This document shows, piece by piece, positions 1 to 7,599 of a DNA stretch of 12,359 nt (within the stretch, counting starts at the first letter, position 1; the number at the start of each line of letters is the position of its first letter). Source of the DNA: Clostridium sp. CAG:221 (GTDB taxonomy: Bacteria > Bacillota > Clostridia > Clostridiales > Clostridiaceae); the NCBI GenBank assembly GCA_000435835.1, contig FR883347.1, positions 1-12,359 on the forward strand, read 5' to 3'. The notes under the pieces were generated by a model, which worked only from the letters and a program-made list of their open reading frames with translations, did not search any database and was not told where the DNA came from. The translations under genes were made by a program, and so were the position numbers.

Positions 1-1270
1 AGTATGCATTACATAATTCTCTACCAAATACGAATCCTTCAAATCTTTCAGTAAACATTTCGTTTCCTCTCTTCTTCTTTGTTAAAGGAGAAATCTCTAC
101 TGGATAATCAATTATAAATGTTGGTTGAATCATGTGTTGTTCACAGAATTCTTCATATAAAGCATTTAATACTTCACCTTTAGTTACAGTATTTAATGGC
201 TTAGGGAATTCTAAATGTTTTTCTTTTGCAACAGCTTGTGCATCTGCATCAGATTTAAACTCATTAAAGTCAACTCCTGCATATTCTTTAACAGCATCAA
301 CCATAGTTATTCTTCTCCATGGTGGCATGAAATCTATTTCAGTTCCTTGATAAGTAACCTTAGTAGTTCCATTAACCTTTTTGCATACTTCTGCAACCAT
401 GTTTTCTGTTAATTCCATCATATCATTGTAATCAGCAAATGCTTGATATAATTCAATCATAGTGAATTCTGGATTATGTCTTACTGACATACCTTCATTT
501 CTGAAAGTTCTTCCTAATTCATATACTTTTTCAAAACCAGCTACAATACATCTCTTTAGATATAATTCTGGAGCTATTCTTAAGAACATATCTAAATCTA
601 AAGTATTGTGGTGAGTAATAAATGGTCTTGCAGAAGCTCCACCAGCTATAGTAGCAAGCATTGGAGTTTCAACTTCTAAGAATCCTCTACTATCTAAGAA
701 TGCTCTTATTCCACTTATTATTTGACTTCTCTTTATGAAAGTATCTTTAACTTCTGGATTAGTTATAATATCAACTTCTCTTTGTCTATATCTTAAATCT
801 GGGTCTTTTAATCCATGCCATTTTTCTGGTAATGGTTTTAATGACTTACAAATTAATTCAACAGTTTTAACTTTAACAGATACTTCACCTGTTTTAGTTT
901 TAAATACTTCACCTGTAGCAGCAACCCAGTCACCTAAATCATTAGTTTTGTATTGCTTTAGAGCTTCTTCTCCAACTTCATCAATCTTTATGAAAAGTTG
1001 AATCTTTCCATCTCTATCATATATATCAGAGAAAACAACTTTACCTTGCCCTCTTTTAGACATTATTCTCCCAGCAACAGTTACTTCTTTTCCTTCTAAT
1101 TCTTCAAAGTTATCTTTAACTTGCTGAGATGAATGAGTTCTTTCTACTTTATATACATCAAAAGGATTTTTTCCTTCCTCTTGTAATTTAACTAACTTTT
1201 CTCTTCTAAGAGCTTCTTGTTCACTAAATTGTGACTCAAGCTCTTGTAAATTCATTTCTTCAGTTGACAT
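1..1270 (-). CDS. lysS: lysyl-tRNA synthetase, class II (3' end outside window)
   Basis: Charges tRNA-Lys with lysine in the cytoplasm using ATP. 423 codons are visible; family members are about 500 residues, so the C-terminal part with class II motif 3 is missing only because the window ends. The N-terminal OB-fold anticodon-binding domain covers about residues 62-140 (VAGRIMSKR at 65-73). The class II catalytic core then begins: motif 1 around 180-204, ending in ETPML, and motif 2 at 256-273 with FRNEGMSVRHNPEF. The ATG at 1268-1270 has a strong GGAGGG site at 1277-1282, six bases upstream. It starts 14 nt after the greA stop, so the two genes are very probably co-transcribed from the greA promoter. 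There is no sign of a frameshift. The EGMSVRHNPEFT signature makes confusion with AsnRS or AspRS unlikely. Confidence 0.97.
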   Translation of the reverse strand, partial: MSTEEMNLQELESQFSEQEALRREKLVKLQEEGKNPFDVYKVERTHSSQQVKDNFEELEGKEVTVAGRIMSKRGQGKVVFSDIYDRDGKIQLFIKIDEVGEEALKQYKTNDLGDWVAATGEVFKTKTGEVSVKVKTVELICKSLKPLPEKWHGLKDPDLRYRQREVDIITNPEVKDTFIKRSQIISGIRAFLDSRGFLEVETPMLATIAGGASARPFITHHNTLDLDMFLRIAPELYLKRCIVAGFEKVYELGRTFRNEGMSVRHNPEFTMIELYQAFADYNDMMELTENMVAEVCKKVNGTTKVTYQGTEIDFMPPWRRITMVDAVKEYAGVDFNEFKSDADAQAVAKEKHLEFPKPLNTVTKGEVLNALYEEFCEQHMIQPTFIIDYPVEISPLTKKKRGNEMFTERFEGFVFGRELCNAY

Positions 1271-1284
1271 TAGTATCCCTCCAA

Positions 1285-1767
1285 TTAATCTCTTCTTATT
1301 CCTAAGACTTCAAACTTATTTACTCCGTCTGGTACTGCAACCTCAACTATATCTCCAACCTTTTTACCTACTAGAGCGCTTCCAACTGGTGATTCATTAG
1401 ATATTTTAAAATTCATTGGATCTGCTTCCGCTGAACCAACAATTGAATATTCTACTTCTTCATCAAAATCATAGTCTTTAACTTTAACAATAGTACCAAC
1501 CGATACTACATCATTAGGTAATTCACTCTCATCAACAACTACAGCATTTTTTAACATATTCTCTAATTGAAGAATTCTTCCTTCTGTAAATGCTTGATCG
1601 TTCTTAGCTTCATCGTATTCAGAGTTTTCACTTAAATCTCCATATCCTAATGCTACTTTGATTTTTTCAGTAATTTCTTTTCTTTTTACAGTTTTTAAAT
1701 ATTCTAACTCTTCTTCAAGTTTTTTTACACCTTCATAAGTCATTATGAATTGTTTTGTTTGGCTCAT
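1285..1767 (-). CDS. greA: transcription elongation factor GreA
   Basis: Binds in the secondary channel of RNA polymerase and stimulates cleavage of backtracked transcripts, rescuing stalled complexes. The protein is 160 residues from the start chosen here, close to the usual 158. The N-terminal antiparallel coiled coil spans about residues 10-76. Its tip, GDLSENSEYDEAK at 43-55, carries the acidic pair D44 and E47 that matches the catalytic tip of E. coli GreA. The C-terminal FKBP-like domain covers about 85-160 and includes the conserved ISNESPVGSALVGKKVGD block. The frame is open to an ATG at 1788, but the ATG at 1765-1767 has an AAGGGGAG site six bases upstream and gives the family N-terminus. 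Its own consensus promoter lies upstream, and lysS follows 14 nt downstream. Confidence 0.97.
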   Translation of the reverse strand: MSQTKQFIMTYEGVKKLEEELEYLKTVKRKEITEKIKVALGYGDLSENSEYDEAKNDQAFTEGRILQLENMLKNAVVVDESELPNDVVSVGTIVKVKDYDFDEEVEYSIVGSAEADPMNFKISNESPVGSALVGKKVGDIVEVAVPDGVNKFEVLGIRRD

Positions 1768-1773
1768 ATCTTT

Positions 1774-1781
1774 CTCCCCTT
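1774..1781 (-). promoter_or_regulatory. ribosome binding site of greA that fixes the start
   Basis: AAGGGGAG lies six bases before the ATG at 1765-1767. The in-frame ATG at 1786-1788 has only a weak AGTAAAGTGA stretch before it, and using it would place this purine-rich site inside the coding region. The seven extra residues it would add (MFEGEKD) are the translation of the binding site, a common sign of an over-called start. Confidence 0.8.
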
Positions 1782-1842
1782 CGAACATTCACTTTACTGA
1801 TGTCTATTTTAATATATTATTATTCTTGAAATCATTTTAAAT

Positions 1843-1871
1843 ATTATAAATCAGCACATTTAATATGTCAA
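1843..1871 (-). promoter_or_regulatory. consensus sigma-A promoter for greA-lysS
   Basis: Read on the minus strand, a perfect TTGACA (1866-1871) is followed by exactly 17 bases and a perfect TATAAT (1843-1848). Transcription should start near 1836, leaving a leader of about 70 nt before the greA ATG. This makes greA-lysS separable from the upstream coaX-dusB unit, from which it is divided by 192 nt. Both hexamers and the spacing are seen directly; activity is inferred. Confidence 0.85.
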
Positions 1872-1905
1872 CAAACCCATAGTTTGCTTACATTATTACT
1901 TGACA
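1866..1905. repeat. nested inverted repeat around the greA -35 element
   Basis: TGTCAA at 1866-1871 is mirrored by TTGACA at 1900-1905, and inside it CAAAC at 1872-1876 is mirrored by GTTTG at 1882-1886. The left arm is the -35 hexamer of the greA promoter. The repeat could be an operator or simply two back-to-back -35 elements. It is too short and asymmetric to be a convincing terminator of dusB. Confidence 0.4.
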
Positions 1906-1928
1906 CTTTAATTTATATTCATTTTAAT
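1900..1928 (+). promoter_or_regulatory. possible divergent promoter reading antisense into dusB
   Basis: On the plus strand TTGACA (1900-1905) is followed by 17 bases and TTTAAT (1923-1928), five of six matches to a -10 element but with the important second-position A replaced. A second -10-like sequence with an extended TGC lead, TGCTATAAT, sits at 1935-1943. No plus-strand gene lies downstream, so a transcript would be antisense to the 3' end of dusB. In DNA this AT-rich, chance matches are common. Confidence 0.25.
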
Positions 1929-1959
1929 GAATTTTGCTATAATAATTATATACAAATTA

Positions 1960-2943
1960 TTATATAATTTCTATATTTCTTAAACTTTCTCTGTATTCCT
2001 CTAATATTTCTATTACTCTAGCACTATCATCTACAGTATTTATTATATTCCTTATTTCACTACTATTATGTAATCCCTTAATATACCATGATGAATGTTT
2101 TCTCATTTCTCTTACAGCTTTATGCTCTCCATCATATTTAAGGGCTAACTCATAGTGTCTAATACACATTTTTATCTTTTCTTCTGGAGTTATAATTAGA
2201 GGCTCTTTTCCTTTATACAGATTATCTATCTGTTTAAAAATCCATGGATTACCCATACTTCCTCTAGCAATCATAATTCCATCTACATTTGTTTCTTTTT
2301 TTCTTCTCAGCGCATCTTCTGCTGTAAAAACATCGCCATTTCCTATTACGGGAATATTTACGCTTTGCTTTACTTTAGCAATTATATCCCAATCAGCTTT
2401 ACCTTCGTACATTTGCTGTTTAGTTCTTCCATGTACAGCAATAGCATCAGCTCCTGCTGACTCCATAACTTTAGCAAATTCAACAGCATTTATATTTTCA
2501 TTATCAAATCCTTTTCTAAATTTAACAGTAACCGGCTTAGTTGAAACCTTTTTTATAGCTTCAACTATATTACCAGCTAACTTTGGATCTTTTAATAATG
2601 CTGAACCTTCACCATTTTTAGTTATTTTATTAGCAGGACATCCCATATTTATATCTAAAATACATATATCTTCCCTTGGATTAAAATGTCTTTCTACCAT
2701 TTCAGCCATTATTTTAGGATCATTTCCAAAAATTTGCGCTGCTACAGGCATTTCTTCTTCTGCTATTCTTAGTAAACTTTGAGTATTTTCACTTCCATAA
2801 TATAGTGCTTTAGCACTTACCATTTCAGTATATACAAGTTCACAGCCCATTTCCTTACATAATCCTCTAAAGGAAATGTCTGTTACACCTGCCATAGGCG
2901 CTAAGAAAACTCCATTTTCAAAATTAAGGTTTCCTATTTTCAT
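1960..2943 (-). CDS. dusB: tRNA-dihydrouridine synthase, DusB family
   Basis: FMN- and NADPH-dependent enzyme that reduces particular uridines to dihydrouridine in the D-loop of tRNAs. The 327 residues match the family length. A TIM-barrel domain fills about residues 1-240: the FMN-binding start VFLAPMAGVTD (12-22), the catalytic cysteine C102 in NMGCPANKI, K141 in the VTVKFRKG strand, HGRT at 171-174, GNGDV at 201-205, and the phosphate-binding IARGSMGNPWIF block at 226-237. A helical tRNA-recognition domain completes the C-terminus. The ATG at 2941-2943 lies five bases after the coaX stop, and its AAGGAG site is made of the last coaX codons, so the two are translationally coupled. The assignment to the DusB subfamily rather than another Dus rests on overall pattern and on the Firmicute context. 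Confidence 0.93.
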   Translation of the reverse strand: MKIGNLNFENGVFLAPMAGVTDISFRGLCKEMGCELVYTEMVSAKALYYGSENTQSLLRIAEEEMPVAAQIFGNDPKIMAEMVERHFNPREDICILDINMGCPANKITKNGEGSALLKDPKLAGNIVEAIKKVSTKPVTVKFRKGFDNENINAVEFAKVMESAGADAIAVHGRTKQQMYEGKADWDIIAKVKQSVNIPVIGNGDVFTAEDALRRKKETNVDGIMIARGSMGNPWIFKQIDNLYKGKEPLIITPEEKIKMCIRHYELALKYDGEHKAVREMRKHSSWYIKGLHNSSEIRNIINTVDDSARVIEILEEYRESLRNIEII

Positions 2944-2948
2944 TTGTT

Positions 2949-3728
2949 TTACTCCTTATTTTTTTCGTATATAATTCTTAACCCCTCTAAAGTTAAACTT
3001 GAATCTACTTTATCTATTATATCCGTTTCTTTTGCTATTAAATTAGCTAATCCACCTGTTGCAATTACATATGGATTATCTATTCCAAGTTCATTCATTT
3101 CTCTTTTCATTCTTCTTACTATATATTCAACCTGCCCTATATAACCATATAGTATTCCCGCTTGCATGCTTGTTATAGTGTTCTTACAAATAACACTCTT
3201 TGGTACTTCTAATTCTATTCTTGGTAGTTTAGCTGCTCTTTCAAATAACGCATCTGATGCAATTTTAACTCCTGGTGATATACATCCACCTAAATAGTCA
3301 CCTTCTTTTGTTACTGCACAATAAGTTGTAGCAGTTCCAAAATCTAATATTATTAAATCTCTTTTATAAATATCATGAGCTGCTACAGCATTCACTATTC
3401 TATCTGCACCAACTTCTTTAGGATTGTCATATCTAATATTTATTCCTGTTTTAACTCCTGGTCCTACAACTATAGGTTCAATATTAAAACTTTTTCTAAC
3501 CATATTTTCCAAAGAATGCATTATATTTGGAACAACTGAAGATATTATTATACCCTTAACTTCTTTAGGATTTAAATCATATTGATTAAGTAATTGCATA
3601 ACTTGAATTGAATATTCATCTGAAGTCTTTTTCGTATCAGTGCTGATTCTCCAACTAACTATACATTCATTTTCTTTATATACACCTATAACTATATTAG
3701 TATTTCCTACATCTACTAATAAAATCAT
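2949..3728 (-). CDS. coaX: type III pantothenate kinase
   Basis: Phosphorylates pantothenate to 4'-phosphopantothenate, the first step of coenzyme A synthesis, in the cytoplasm. Type III enzymes are acetate-kinase-like (ASKHA fold), need a monovalent cation and are not inhibited by CoA. The 259 residues match the family. Visible signatures are the phosphate-binding DVGNTN at 6-11, the pantothenate-site GADR at 107-110, DFGTATT at 129-135 with catalytic D129, GGCISPG at 147-153 and the adenosine-site ATGGLA at 223-228. The ATG at 3726-3728 has an AAGGTGGTG site just upstream. It heads a two-gene coupled unit with dusB. A helper Baf-type regulator role has been claimed for homologues elsewhere, but the complete kinase motifs favour the enzyme. 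Confidence 0.95.
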   Translation of the reverse strand: MILLVDVGNTNIVIGVYKENECIVSWRISTDTKKTSDEYSIQVMQLLNQYDLNPKEVKGIIISSVVPNIMHSLENMVRKSFNIEPIVVGPGVKTGINIRYDNPKEVGADRIVNAVAAHDIYKRDLIILDFGTATTYCAVTKEGDYLGGCISPGVKIASDALFERAAKLPRIELEVPKSVICKNTITSMQAGILYGYIGQVEYIVRRMKREMNELGIDNPYVIATGGLANLIAKETDIIDKVDSSLTLEGLRIIYEKNKE

Positions 3729-3751
3729 AAAAGCACCACCTTAATATAATT

Positions 3752-3773
3752 AAAGCAGCCTTTAAGCTGCCTT
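3752..3773 (-). terminator. small hairpin between fhs and coaX
   Basis: On the minus strand AAGGCAGC (3773-3766) pairs with GCTGCTTT (3759-3752), eight base pairs including one G-U, around a six-base loop. It is followed only by TAATTATATTAA rather than a clean U-run, so as an intrinsic terminator of fhs it would be weak. It also lies downstream of the best coaX promoter, inside the likely coaX leader, so it may act as a leader structure instead. Confidence 0.4.
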
Positions 3774-3813
3774 TATTATCAAATATTACGTAACAATTTA
3801 AATTAACACTCTA

Positions 3814-3841
3814 ATTTTAACAATTACGTATCATTTGTCAA
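3814..3841 (-). promoter_or_regulatory. extended -10 sigma-A promoter for coaX-dusB
   Basis: Minus-strand TTGACA (3836-3841) is followed by 16 bases and TAAAAT (3814-3819), which is preceded by TGT, giving an extended -10 (TGnTAAAAT). The start of transcription would be near 3807, leaving a leader of about 80 nt that includes the hairpin at 3752-3773. The sequence ATTACGTA occurs in the promoter spacer (3823-3830) and again at 3785-3792. Confidence 0.65.
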
Positions 3842-3860
3842 GTATTATATTTGTAAAATT

Positions 3861-5531
3861 TTAGAATAAACCTACTATTTCACCATTTGGCAAAATATCT
3901 ATTCTATTAGCTGCTGGAACCTTTGGTAATCCTGGCATTGTCATTATGTCACCAGTAAGCGCCACTATAAATCCAGCACCATTTGATACTCTTACTTCTT
4001 TAACTGTTATCTCAAATCCTTCTGGTCTTCCAAGAAGAGCTGGATTATCTGATAATGAATATTGTGTTTTAGCCATACATATAGGTAGCTTATCAAGATT
4101 GAATTTTTCTAATTCTGCTATTTGCTTACATGCTGCTGCAGTATAATTTACACTTTTTGCCCCATATATTTCTCTGGCAATAGTGTCAATTTTTTCTTTT
4201 ATTGAGTCTTTTTCATCATATAATATTTTAAAGTCAGAAGAATTATTTTCTAAGATATCACTAACTATATCTGCTAATTCTAGTCCTCCTTCTCCACCTT
4301 TTTCCCAAACATTACATAATGCTACTTTTACTCCTTTTTCATCACAGAATTCTTCAATAAATTTAATTTCAGCTTCACTATCACTAACAAATCTATTTAT
4401 TGCAACAACAACTGGCACATTATATTTTTGCATATTTTCAATTTGTTTTTCTAAATTTACCACACCTTTTTTAAGCGCTTCAACATTTTCTTCGTTTAAG
4501 TCCGCCTTAGCTACTCCACCGTGGTGTTTTAATGCTCTTATTGTAGCTACTATAACAATACATTCTGGTTTTAAATCACCATATCTACATTTTATATCTA
4601 AGAACTTTTCAGCACCTAAATCCGCTCCAAATCCTGCTTCTGTAATAACTACATCACCTAAAGCCATAGCCATTTTTGTTGCTATTATAGAGTTACATCC
4701 ATGAGCTATATTAGCAAAAGGTCCTCCATGAATTATTGCTGGAGTATTCTCTAAAGTCTGTACTAAATTTGGTTTAATGGCTTCTTTCATTAATAATGCC
4801 ATAGCACCTTGAACTTCCAATTGTTTTGCATAAACTGGATTACCATCTAAATCATAAGCAACCATGATATTGCCTATTCTTTCTTTTAAGTCTTGAAGAC
4901 TTGTAGCTAAACAAAGAATTGCCATTATTTCTGAAGCTACAGTTATCATAAAGCCATCTTCTCTTAAGAAGCCATTTATTTTTCCGCCCATTCCTACTAC
5001 TATGTTTCTTAAAGCTCTATCATTCATATCCATAACTCTTTTGAATACTATTCTTCTTGCATCTATTCTTAAAGAGTTACCATGATGTATGTGATTATCT
5101 ATAGCTGCACATAAAAGATTGTTAGCTGTTGTTATAGCATGCATATCTCCTGTGAAATGAAGGTTTATATCTTCCATAGGAACTACTTGTGCATATCCAC
5201 CACCAGCTGCTCCACCTTTCATACCGAAAACTGGTCCTAAAGATGGTTCTCTTAATGCTACTATAGCTTTTTTATTTCTTTTATTTAATGCTTGCCCAAG
5301 CCCAATAGTTACTGTAGATTTACCTTCTCCTGCTGGTGTTGGATTAATAGCTGTTACTAATACTAGCTTTCCTTTTTTATTATCTTTATTTCTTTCTAAA
5401 ACATCTAAAGATATTTTACATTTATATTTACCATATTGATCAATATCATCTTCACTTAAGTTTAACTCTACTGCAATTTCTCTTATATTCTTCATTTTAG
5501 CTTCTTGAGCTATCTGTATATCACTTTTCAT
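3861..5531 (-). CDS. fhs: formate-tetrahydrofolate ligase
   Basis: Joins formate to tetrahydrofolate with ATP hydrolysis, giving 10-formyl-THF for purine synthesis, formyl-Met-tRNA and, in acetogens, the methyl branch of the Wood-Ljungdahl pathway. The 556 residues match the clostridial homotetrameric enzyme. The P-loop TPAGEGKST is at 65-73, and the long FTHFS signature runs from VFGMKGGAAGGGYAQV at 101-116 through MEDINLHFTGD to 129. The protein is complete and ends in the usual NGEIVGLF. The ATG at 5529-5531 has a very strong GGAGGT site at 5539-5544. It is separated from ftsH by 235 nt including a terminator, and from coaX by 132 nt with another promoter, so it is probably monocistronic. 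The window does not show whether the rest of the Wood-Ljungdahl pathway exists. Confidence 0.98.
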   Translation of the reverse strand: MKSDIQIAQEAKMKNIREIAVELNLSEDDIDQYGKYKCKISLDVLERNKDNKKGKLVLVTAINPTPAGEGKSTVTIGLGQALNKRNKKAIVALREPSLGPVFGMKGGAAGGGYAQVVPMEDINLHFTGDMHAITTANNLLCAAIDNHIHHGNSLRIDARRIVFKRVMDMNDRALRNIVVGMGGKINGFLREDGFMITVASEIMAILCLATSLQDLKERIGNIMVAYDLDGNPVYAKQLEVQGAMALLMKEAIKPNLVQTLENTPAIIHGGPFANIAHGCNSIIATKMAMALGDVVITEAGFGADLGAEKFLDIKCRYGDLKPECIVIVATIRALKHHGGVAKADLNEENVEALKKGVVNLEKQIENMQKYNVPVVVAINRFVSDSEAEIKFIEEFCDEKGVKVALCNVWEKGGEGGLELADIVSDILENNSSDFKILYDEKDSIKEKIDTIAREIYGAKSVNYTAAACKQIAELEKFNLDKLPICMAKTQYSLSDNPALLGRPEGFEITVKEVRVSNGAGFIVALTGDIMTMPGLPKVPAANRIDILPNGEIVGLF

Positions 5532-5567
5532 TTAGTCTACCTCCACAACTAATTAATTTTATAATTA

Positions 5568-5596
5568 ATTATATCATTGAAAAAATATATTTGAAA
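5568..5596 (-). promoter_or_regulatory. candidate promoter of fhs
   Basis: A perfect TATAAT (5568-5573) on the minus strand is preceded by TGA and, 17 bases further up, by the poor -35 TTTCAA (5591-5596). Transcription would start near 5561, giving a leader of about 30 nt with the GGAGGT site in it. The spacer is extremely AT-rich, so other -10-like sites exist (for example a TATAAA near 5625). This one has the best hexamer and a sensible distance. Confidence 0.4.
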
Positions 5597-5718
5597 CCTT
5601 ATATCGAACATTATTTTAAAATTTTATAATATTTTTCGTATTTTATTAATTTTTACCACTTTTTTTATACACAAAAACATATAATGTATGCCTTTTTTCT
5701 ATTTTTTTGATTTTTTTC

Positions 5719-5768
5719 AAAAATAATGAGTTATATCAAAATATATTCTGATACAACTCATTATTTTT
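5719..5768 (-). terminator. strong intrinsic terminator of ftsH
   Basis: Twenty-base arms at 5719-5738 and 5749-5768 are complementary around a ten-base loop. The only imperfection is a G-U pair when read on the minus strand, and an A-C mismatch when read on the plus strand, which points to minus-strand use. The last five pairs are A-U and supply the U-run, followed by GAAAAAAA. The upstream arm begins inside the ftsH stop codon (5767-5769), so there is almost no 3' untranslated spacer. Confidence 0.8.
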
Positions 5769-7572
5769 AGTTGGCCTCAAAAATTTCTTCAAATTCCTTG
5801 CCATCAATTTTTTCTTTTTCTAACAAAGTACTAGCTACTGCATGTAACTTATTAACATTTTCCTTTAATAATTCTTCAGCTGTGTTATAAGCATTGCTAA
5901 TTAAACTCTTAATTTCCTTATCTATCATTGCTCCTACTTCTTCACTGAAGTTTCTTCCTCTTCCTAAATCCCTGCCTAAAAATACTTCATTGTTATCACT
6001 ACCGTATGATATAGTTCCTATTTTATCACTCATACCATATTCCATAACCATAGCTCTGGCAATAGAACTTGCTCTATCAATATCATTTTTAGCACCAGTA
6101 CTTATATCTCCTAGAATCAGCTTTTCAGCTACACGACCACCTAAAAGTCCAACCATTTCATCTAATAGCTTTTCTTTTGATGTATATGCTCTATCTTCTG
6201 TTGGAAGATGCATTGTATATCCTCCAGCCATTCCCCTCGGTATTATACTTATTTCATGGACAGGATCTGAATTCTTTAAACATTTCATTACTACAGCATG
6301 ACCTGCTTCATGATAAGCTGTAAGTTTTCTATCATGCTCGCTTATTGTCCTACTTTTCTTTTCTGGACCTGCTATTACTCTTGTTATAGCTTCTTCAAAT
6401 TCATCCATACCTATTTTCTTTTTATTTTTTCTAACAGCTAAAAGCGCTGCTTCATTAGCTAGATTTTCTAAATCTGCTCCACTGAATCCTGGAGTTCTCT
6501 TTGCTAGTACTTCCAGACTAACATTAGTATCTAATGGTTTCTTCTTAGTATGAACTTCTAATACTGCCTCTCTACCTTTTCTATCAGGTCTGCCAACCAT
6601 TATCTGTCTATCAAATCTTCCTGGTCTTAAAAGAGCTGGGTCTAATATATCAGGTCTATTAGTGGCTGCTATCATTATAATACCTTCATTAGCCCCGAAA
6701 CCATCCATTTCTACTAGTAATTGATTTAATGTCTGTTCTCTTTCATCATGTCCTCCACCAAGACCAGCACCTCTTTGTCTTCCCACTGCATCTATTTCAT
6801 CAATAAATATTAATGATGGGGAATTTTTCTTAGCCTGTTCAAATAAATCCCTTACTCTTGATGCACCAACACCAACAAACATTTCAACGAAATCTGATCC
6901 TGAAATACTAAAGAAAGGAACTCCTGCTTCACCAGCTATTGCTTTTGCTAAAAGTGTCTTACCAGTACCAGGGGGCCCTACTAATAAAACTCCCTTTGGA
7001 ATTCTTGCTCCCATTTCTACATATCGCGCTGGCTGCTTCAAGAAATCAACAATTTCTTCTAATTCTGCTTTCTCTTCATCAGCTCCTGCTACATCATCAA
7101 ATGTTACTCTTTTACTATCTGGAATAACCATCTTAGCTTTACTTTTTCCAAAGTTCATTACTCCTCTTCCACTGCTTCCTCCACCTTGTGACTGCTGTGT
7201 AAAGAAGAAGATAAATACTACAAATAATATAATTATCATTATAGTTGGAAGTAGACTTACCCATATACTGCTATTAGACGGTGCAACATATTCTATTTTG
7301 ATATCATCTTTAGGATATTGTTCATTTAAAAATTCAATCATAGAACTTGGTGCATATACCGTATACTTCTTTTCATCCTGTGTTGTTACTTCAATAGTCA
7401 TCTTATCAGCATTTACATTTATGCTTTCAACCTGATTATTTATCCACTTTTGTTGAAAATCACTATATACCATCCTATTTGATACACTACTTCCATCAAG
7501 CATGAAAGTTGCTACTGCAAAAAACAATAACAATCCTATTATCCAAATAGTTGCACTTGAATACTTTTTCAT
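5767..7572 (-). CDS. ftsH: ATP-dependent zinc metalloprotease FtsH
   Basis: Membrane-anchored hexameric AAA+ protease that degrades unstable regulators and misassembled membrane proteins; in Bacillus it is needed for normal sporulation. At 601 residues it is slightly shorter than B. subtilis FtsH. Order of parts: membrane helix at about 8-25, extracytoplasmic domain at 28-100, second helix at about 103-125, a Gly/Ser linker, then the AAA domain. That domain has Walker A GPPGTGKT at 199-206, pore loop FVG at 232-234, Walker B IFIDEID at 255-261 and a second region of homology ending in RPGRFDR at 316-322. The M41 peptidase has HEAGH at 421-425, with D497 as the likely third zinc ligand. The acidic, low-complexity tail is short. 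The ATG at 7570-7572 has AAAGGGGGG six bases upstream. It lies 27 nt after hpt and is probably co-transcribed with tilS-hpt. Confidence 0.98.
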   Translation of the reverse strand: MKKYSSATIWIIGLLLFFAVATFMLDGSSVSNRMVYSDFQQKWINNQVESINVNADKMTIEVTTQDEKKYTVYAPSSMIEFLNEQYPKDDIKIEYVAPSNSSIWVSLLPTIMIIILFVVFIFFFTQQSQGGGSSGRGVMNFGKSKAKMVIPDSKRVTFDDVAGADEEKAELEEIVDFLKQPARYVEMGARIPKGVLLVGPPGTGKTLLAKAIAGEAGVPFFSISGSDFVEMFVGVGASRVRDLFEQAKKNSPSLIFIDEIDAVGRQRGAGLGGGHDEREQTLNQLLVEMDGFGANEGIIMIAATNRPDILDPALLRPGRFDRQIMVGRPDRKGREAVLEVHTKKKPLDTNVSLEVLAKRTPGFSGADLENLANEAALLAVRKNKKKIGMDEFEEAITRVIAGPEKKSRTISEHDRKLTAYHEAGHAVVMKCLKNSDPVHEISIIPRGMAGGYTMHLPTEDRAYTSKEKLLDEMVGLLGGRVAEKLILGDISTGAKNDIDRASSIARAMVMEYGMSDKIGTISYGSDNNEVFLGRDLGRGRNFSEEVGAMIDKEIKSLISNAYNTAEELLKENVNKLHAVASTLLEKEKIDGKEFEEIFEAN

Positions 7573-7599
7573 CCAAGGCCCCCCTTTCGTCTAGTACTT

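Noticed and set aside
1917..1932. ATTCATT/AATGAAT inverted repeat after dusB as its terminator
   Set aside because: Seven A/T-rich pairs with a two-base loop and no following U-run on the minus strand; too weak to call a terminator.
4183..4704. Plus-strand open frame of 173 codons within fhs
   Set aside because: It is the reverse-strand shadow of an unmistakable fhs; its sequence is a low-complexity Ser/Phe/Thr-rich composition typical of antisense frames in AT-rich genes, with no domain or plausible ribosome binding site.
5551..5570. Repeated AATTAATT at 5551-5558 and 5563-5570 in the fhs leader as a possible operator
   Set aside because: Each half is itself an AT-only palindrome and the surrounding spacer is nearly all A/T, so such repeats are expected by chance.
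5894..6301. Plus-strand open frame of 135 codons within ftsH that looks hydrophobic
   Set aside because: It lies wholly inside the conserved FtsH peptidase domain on the other strand. The leucine/isoleucine/serine richness comes from the complement of FtsH codons.
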